Under the pieces are notes generated by a model. That model did not search any database, was not told the DNA's origin, and saw nothing but the letters and a program-made list of their open reading frames with translations. The position numbers and the translations under genes are program-made. From Apiospora phragmitis (taxonomy: Eukaryota > Ascomycota > Sordariomycetes > Amphisphaeriales > Apiosporaceae), in the NCBI GenBank assembly GCA_038363925.1, contig JAQQWL010000004.1:2356001-2420000 (forward strand): a DNA stretch of 64,000 bases, in the 5' to 3' direction. Below, piece by piece: positions 58,041-64,000 of this stretch; position 1 is the stretch's first letter, and every line of letters begins with the position of its first letter.

Positions 58041-60237
58041 TCATGAATGATAATGGTGGAGAGCGTGGGCCGCTGGCATAGGGGTTGGTCGTCCACTGCC
58101 GTAACCAGGCATGAACTCGGGCACAATCCCAGTGCGGACGTTGTTGCGGCGGCCCAATGGCTGATAGTGCATCTGAGCAGAGCCCAAATGGTACTCGGAA
58201 GAGGAATGGAAGGAGGTGGGTAGTTGAGGGTGTTGACAGGGCGCAGAGGCTTGTACGGGCTGTTGCGCTGCTGTAGATAGACCGAAGGCGAGTTGGACAT
58301 AGGGGTGTGGTGACCAGCATACGATTCGGTCAAAGGTGACGAGCCGTAGACGTTCAGGCCACGCGGACTGGTTCGCTTCGTAGGCGTTCCGTAGTTCGAA
58401 GGGGCTGTGTAAGCTGGTGTCTGAGGTCCGCAAGTGGCCATGAGGGGAGCCTGAGGCGCCCAAGTGGTCGCGTTGGGATAGACCGTCGCCATGGCACGAA
58501 CACCTGCCCCAAGGGGTGGCAAGGAGACTGGCCCTTGAGAATAATTGGGTGGTGGCACGTAGGCAGCGGGTGTGGTCTGGCTGGTGTCCAATGTGAGGTG
58601 TGGCACAGGCAAGCGGGCGGGGTCGATGCCACCATTAGGCAATTGACGCGCGTGTGGAGGCATGGAAACGACAGATTGACGGTTTATACGCTTCGGCGCC
58701 GGCTCAGACAACTCTGTAGATTCCACACTTCGCTTCCTGGTTCCGTTAAAGCTTAAGCTGGGCTTGGCGGCCAAGGGCGACATCGCAGGTGTAGGTTGGA
58801 ATTGACCGGACCAGCTCTGATTTGTGTTGTAGATGGCCGCGCTTGGCGAATAAGCTGGGACCGAAGCAGGCGTGCATTGCATGCTGGAAGGCACGACGCT
58901 GGTAGGCAGAATGCTGGTGGGCGAAGGCAGTGGAGAGGCGAAATTTCGGTGGGTTGGCGACGGCAGGTTCGGCTGCATGGCTCGCCGTGCTGCGGCCAAC
59001 TCGGCAGCTCTCTCGGCCAACTCGGCCTTCTCGCAATACTCATGGAAGCACGCCAGCTTGTCCAACCACTCCGCCCACTGCTCCTTGGAAGTCAACAGAC
59101 CATATCGCATGTTGCTAAGAAACTCAACCTCCATAACGTGGATCTCCTTAACAGCTATGCCGGATACCTCAGCCCATGTCTTGTTCGTGTAGGTGTTATC
59201 ATCCAAGAACTTGTTTCCCAGCATCAGGGCGACGGTAAGAAGTCGGTATTCGCTTCCAGGGCTGCCATTGACTTTCGGGTTCGTGCTCTTGAGCCTGTAC
59301 ACGAAGAGCAGTGCCAAGAGGATCACGTTCTGGGTGACTTGGGTTGTCGATAGAATGGTGTTCACCCATTTCTTGTAAGCTCGGTCTGGCCTCGTGTACG
59401 AAGACAAAGGAGGGATCGGTGCATTCGGGTTGCGGTCTTTTACGCCCTCTGCCGCCTGGATAGTCTCCATATTTTCGAACCAGAAGAAACATGTCATCTG
59501 CAAAAACGTTAGATGTACGTTGGGTGGGAGTTATGGCATACACATTTGCTCACCAAAGCAGCGTAGTCATCCAGATTACCACCATTCGAGCTGATACAGG
59601 TCGGCAAGCGCAGGCTGTGCATGACCATCGTTGATTCTCTGCGGGAGACGGTGCCCCCCTCGGAGTGTGCGTAGCTTGATCGTGTGGAAGATGGCGTCGA
59701 TGGCCGAGTGGAATGGTGTGAAGCTCCTGAGTGACAGGTGGGTACTGATGCCACGGCCGAGGCATGGTGAGGTTGCTGTGAAGGTTGCGGAAGATGCGGC
59801 AAATTCTGCTGGTGATGTTGCGGTGCCGTTTGGTAGTGATGTTGGTGCGGCAGTGGCTGTTGTTGTTGCTGCTGCTGCTGCTGCTGCTGATGTTGGGCTT
59901 GGCTCATGGAGAACTGGTTCAGCGTGGCATCACAAAGAACCATGCTTGGGCGACTGGCTTGCACCAGGCCGTTGGGTTGTCTCGCCAAAGCAACATGACT
60001 GTCGTACGTCGAAGAAAGCACTGGGTTGTGGTGGTAAGTAGTGCCCATGCCGTCCTCAGCTGGGGGCGTTCGAAGACCGCCCGAATAGAGGGCAGCTTCG
60101 TCGGCCACAGACGTCTCTTGTACCTTCTTCAAGCTCAAGGGCGGAGGCACAAGCCTTCGTGATTGCGGATATCCCACGGGAGATGGGAGATAGGGAGGTA
60201 CGAATGGACGAGCGATAGTCGAGATGGCTGAAGACAT
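58041..60237 (-). CDS. PHO80/Clg1-type cyclin (mug80-like)
   Basis: A cyclin of the PHO80/Pcl group, likely partner of a Pho85-type CDK. Exon 1 is 60237-59554 (228 codons) with a disordered Pro/His/Gln-rich N-terminus including a polyGln tract. Intron 59553-59498 has GTGAGC...TGCAG. Exon 2 is 59497-58041. The cyclin box starts about residue 229 (MTCFFWFENMETIQ) and includes YKKWVNTILSTTQVTQNVIL, LTVALMLGNKFLDDNTYTNK and EIHVMEVEFLSNMRYGL. The C-terminal half is Pro/Ser/Thr-rich with a basic KRINRQ cluster. One base seems to be missing near 58195-58205; bridged, the end reads QMHYQPLGRRNNVRTGIV and then HALHHYHS, total about 713 residues. Unbridged, the frame ends at 58037 with unrelated sequence. 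Role in growth or morphogenesis is inferred from the family. Confidence 0.8.
59857..59889. repeat. CAG/CAA (polyglutamine) coding repeat in cyclin
   Basis: TTG/CTG units on the plus strand encode about eleven consecutive Gln in the N-terminal region of the cyclin, between AQH and PLPHQHHY. Such tracts vary in length between strains. Confidence 0.85.
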
Positions 60238-63200
60238 GAGGAACAGCTAGAAATTAAAACCCCTGGGAGAGTTCAAATATTCTAGAGTAAAGAGGTGGTG
60301 ATCGAGGGTGAGAACCCAGGGAGAGGATACTCAGAATCGGCGTGAGTTGTATTGTTCCCCTTGGGTGGTTGTTCCAATCATCAATCGTCAGGTCAAGTAG
60401 GCCGGCTTTTGTATTGGTCAGGATCGGTGCCGAGAGTGAATGCTGCAAGACTCAATATAGTCTGATAGTGAATCCGAATAAGTCATATATGAGCCATGTC
60501 GAGCATCAACAATCCGGACTGAAGTGTTACCAAAGCCGGTAAAGGTAAAATGCAGTAAACAGTAGGGAAAGAAGGAGACTTCAGTTTCGACTCTTTCGTT
60601 TCCGCGTTCCTGGTTCCTTCCTTTGGTTGGTGGGGATGTGGTCACGGAATGGGAGATATGTCGAATCGGGAGGACGGTTTGTTGCTGCAGCGCTTATCGA
60701 CGAAGGTGCAACGGCAGGAGGAGGGTTGGGGATTGGGAATTACAACGAATGATGGCAGAAATGGCTTTGCCGTTCACGAGAAACAAGCATTTATGACAGA
60801 GAAGTTCAAATTCCTTGGACTTGCAAAAGTTCCTGAACTGAAGACGGGATGCAATTGGAACTTGGGCGTTCATTGAATAATATACAATCGTTAATAAGTT
60901 ACGTATGTTCTAGGTATCAGCCGGATTGAGACTGGCGTTGCCCATGTCTGAAGAGAGATTCGCCAGAGGGACGCAAGAGTGGAGAGGGTTTTGGGGGGGC
61001 GTACGAAGAATGGGGAGAGGGGCGTGTACTGTGAGTGGGCTTGGGGCCGCTTGGCTGCGACTCATCAGTACTGCCACCGAATTTTGCGTGGATTAGTGCT
61101 CTTCCAGGGGGGTAAGGGTATTACTGTACTTGGTATTGTCGGAGCGGCAGGCATGGGAGTTCCAAGTGGAAGTGGGAGTGGAAGTGCAAGTGGGGAACGG
61201 AGGAAGTCACAGTGAGGAAAGTGAGTCCCAGGTCTCCCAGGAAGGTTTTTTAGTGCTGGGAAGTTGCTACGAGTACTGTACTGTACGTGAGCAAGCGTGT
61301 GAGAAGAGGCAGAGCGACATGGCTCTTTGGAAACCACGCTTGCCTGTGATTGGGAAGGTAAAAGCTAGGGGGGGGGGTGAAGTCAATAGGAAGACGGCCC
61401 TGATTGGGTGACATGGGGTGGGCGTGGGTGGACATGTGGAGGAGGAGGTGAGATGGGACAATACGGTACAATCGGACTGATGATGAGAGTCGGGTGGGCG
61501 TGTGTGTACGGTACTCCTCCGGCTGCTTTCTGAGCTACCAGGACCTACAAGCACAGTACACACACACGGCAGCAACAGACGAAGAGCGCGAGTGTGTGGT
61601 GTGAAATGTGCATGTCGAAGGTATGTATTAAGGCGTATGCTGCTTTCTATTGCATGTGCCGGTCGGGCAAATCACCTTGTCAGTACATACGTCCATACAG
61701 CCGAGCAGTCAACGAACAACCTTTCGGTGCGTACTTCATTGGAATTGATTGAACGGTTGATTGATCAAATGAATGCGTCTCTGGCATGGATGGATGGATA
61801 TCAAACGTATCAATGTGCGTGTGTGCGTTGCGTGGGTGCGTAATGAACATGGAGATTCGATGTACCTGCAACTATGTACAGGCACCTAGCCTAGTCGGGG
61901 AGTAGGTGGTCAGGTAGTAGGCAAGGTCAGAGGAGCATGTAACCTGTCCAATGTAATCAATACATCACTCGTACCGCAAATATGACCGACCGACCGGAAG
62001 ATAGACATGACATGCTAGTTTCGGCTGGATTGACTGACTCTGACTGGCCAGTCCCGACTGGTTGTGTCGTTGGTGGATGGATCACCGCTCGCGCTCTGAA
62101 ATTGGTGTTGCAGGAACAGAAAGAATGAGAACAAACCCACTAAATCTAGCACAAGCAGGAAGAAGGAAATAATGCCTAATAAAAATAAAAAAAGGACTCG
62201 CTCGTCTTTTCTTGCTTGGAAGGCCCATGCCGTGTGTAGCGTTAGTGTCGTGTAGGTTAGATACATGCTCTGGATAGATGGTGCTGCTGCGTTTGCAGTG
62301 CACAGGAGGCGTAGCGAGGTACTGGCTGTGGTGTAGTAGCGTAGTGATACCACCAATCAATCAATCCAGCCAATCCAACGACACACAGCTGCGCACAATC
62401 GCAATCAAAACGAGATCCATCCAGCCAACCCAGGCTTTGCTCAAGTATGGATTCCACACCACAGCAAGTCAAAATGCCTGAAGTCAGAACAGACTCAATA
62501 ACATCGAATAATGCTTTTTGCATCGCATCACCGAGAACCGAGGAGCGTCATACTCCCGTGCTATGTGGCTGCACGTACACCTATGGTACCGATGTACACA
62601 CATGCCTCTAGTTCAGTTCACCGACGGTCCAAGACTTTCAAGGTGCCCTCCTCATCAATCTTGGAAAAATGGATTTTGCAAGTGCCCATCCCATCGGCCC
62701 CAGCAGATGGAAAAAAAAGATTCATCGGCGGGGATTTGCGTTGCTTGGTTTGCGCAGCGAAGTGGTTCCTACATAGCACACTTGCTTTGCGATTCTCGAT
62801 CATCCATGGTTTCGACCAATCGTATCACGGCTCCCAAAAGCCTGACGAGAAACGTGGGTTCCATGGACCGGGGCCTCCTCTTGCTGCCTCTTCTCTTGTA
62901 TCGCCGGGAGGGAGGAGTGTGTTTTAGAGCCCAGCCGGGACCCTTTTAGTGCATTCGCCATACCATGCCATTTACACCTCGTAGTCGCTTAGGCTGGGAC
63001 GACAGGGAAGGGAAAAAATGCCGATTACAGAAAATCATAATGGACAGACAAGAAAAAAAAGCCCCCAACTCCATACTTTGCTACCTCCCAGGTCGATCAT
63101 GGAATTGCGAGCGCCGAGAGGCGAGTATTTCCGTCCGGCATCCTCATAGTGATTTGTTATTTTCAGCTAGCTTAGGCACATGCAGTGCAGGAAGCGGAGT

Positions 63201-64000
63201 ATTGCTTGTGATAGTGTAGTGTGGTGCGCAGCCCATAAGAGCAAAAGCCAGACACTGCTGACCAGGCAATGCCAGCCTAGCCTGGAGTCTTCTAGCCTTG
63301 ATGCATGTTCAAAGGGGGCGGCATGGCACACTGTTTTCGGAACTGTGTGGTTGTTGGATGAGGGAAAAAAAGGGTTCAGGATCAATCATCAATGGACTAG
63401 GGCAAGGTTGGATATCAGTCCGCCCGACCTATTAGGCCAGCCAGCCAGGAGCCAGGAGCCAGCAGTAAGCACAGCAACGAGCAAGCAGCCTTGCCCGACA
63501 CTGGACTGTCTTTGTTTGTGCGATGTGTGTGGCCCATCAACCACACGGTCCCATGCCGTCTTTCCCTGCTGGCTGCTGCAAGGACCAAGGATAGTCGTGG
63601 TATATGCTACCATCGGCGGACATGGCCAGGGCAGTGCGTCGGCCGTTCATTCAGTCCGGTCCAGCCCAGTCAACATGAAGCCTGTTCAGGTTCAATTATC
63701 ACTGCATACCTCATACTACATATACATACCTGTGACCGCCTGAGCAATGCTTGCTGGGGCTTGCAGAGCCGGGATAAGTAAATTGCCTCTCTGGCTGTGG
63801 GACATTGGCGAGGCGCCCGCCCGCACAAGCAAGAACGATTTAGGACACACACTTCATGATCCAGGTGTATGCCCAACGTAGTGGTAGAAGAACCTTTGGC
63901 GAGAATGCACAGTACAGGTTGCGTTGCCGGTCTATGTAATGTTGGACCACCCTCCCGACCGACGGAGATGCGAAAGGTGGAAACACGAAACTTTGGATTG
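60238..64000. other. 3.8-kb non-coding flank upstream of the cyclin
   Basis: No gene recognised up to the window end. It contains the cyclin promoter and leader, short GGAAGT/GTGGAA direct repeats (61146-61195), CA and GGCCAGCCAGCCAGGAGCCAG repeats (61560-61570, 63433-63460), and scattered TACCTA motifs. Frames at 62511-62949 (+) and 63180-63743 (+) carry no domain and cross many simple-sequence patches. Confidence 0.45.

Noticed and set aside
63180..63743. 187-codon plus-strand frame near the window end
   Set aside because: Crosses repeats such as GGCCAGCCAGCCAGGAG and has no domain; likely chance.
1..64000. CRISPR arrays, phage, bacterial operons, 5S rRNA, intact transposon
   Set aside because: Nothing of the kind was seen; the content is eukaryotic, with introns and a single tRNA gene.

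Overview
The window is nuclear DNA of a filamentous ascomycete, most probably a Sordariomycete. Genes carry short spliceosomal introns (about 40-140 nt, GTRNGT...CTRAC-like...YAG). Coding regions are GC-biased, intergenic spacers are long and contain TACCTA/CATACATA-type motifs, and there is one block with a textbook repeat-induced point mutation (RIP) signature. The proteins recognised (DPB11/Rad4, ELG1, UTP8-like, EFL1, eIF3l, a DUF8035 protein, a PHO80/Clg1-type cyclin) are ascomycete housekeeping genes. The species cannot be named from sequence alone.

Layout. 0.5-2.1 kb (-): a receptor-L-domain membrane protein. 4.1-5.9 kb (+): an MFS DHA2/ATR1-like transporter. 5.9-6.4 kb (-): an unknown ORF. 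7.8-9.2 kb (+): a secreted histidine-type phosphatase. 9.8-10.9 kb (+): an acidic unknown protein, converging on an Arg/Ser-rich one-helix protein at 11.3-12.4 kb (-). 12.4-16.5 kb is gene-poor. 16.5-19.2 kb (+): DPB11, four BRCT domains. A 33-bp inverted repeat lies in the convergent spacer before the DUF8035 protein at 20.2-22.7 kb (-). 22.7-28.0 kb is gene-poor. 28.0-30.8 kb (-): UTP8-like, divergent from ELG1 at 31.4-35.1 kb (+). 35.6-39.0 kb (-): EFL1/RIA1. A 586-bp RIP-mutated relic sits at 39.24-39.83 kb. 40.2-41.9 kb (+): eIF3 subunit l. 46.1-49.0 kb (+): a universal-stress-protein gene with a 1.1-kb intron and a second in-frame start. 49.9 kb (-): tRNA-Glu(UUC). 51.0-52.7 kb (-): a low-complexity protein. 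58.0-60.2 kb (-): the cyclin. The last 3.8 kb hold no recognised gene.

Many genes carry single-base frame breaks. I count about a dozen, several in homopolymer runs. They include two in the GTPase gene EFL1, which is essential or nearly so in yeast, while the longest genes (DPB11, DUF8035, UTP8, ELG1, eIF3l) are intact. The simplest reading is uncorrected base-calling or assembly indels rather than pseudogenes. Annotated spans below bridge these breaks.

There is no evident biosynthetic cluster, CRISPR, phage or intact transposon. The central 16-42 kb is a housekeeping block for genome maintenance (DPB11, ELG1) and ribosome/translation (UTP8, EFL1, eIF3l). The first 12 kb is more accessory: surface, transport and secreted functions. 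No clearly new molecular system was recognised. The best leads are a canonical PCNA-binding motif inside the ELG1 ATPase domain, the alternative 5' end of the stress-protein gene, the RIP relic in the EFL1 promoter, and the inverted repeat between DPB11 and the DUF8035 gene.
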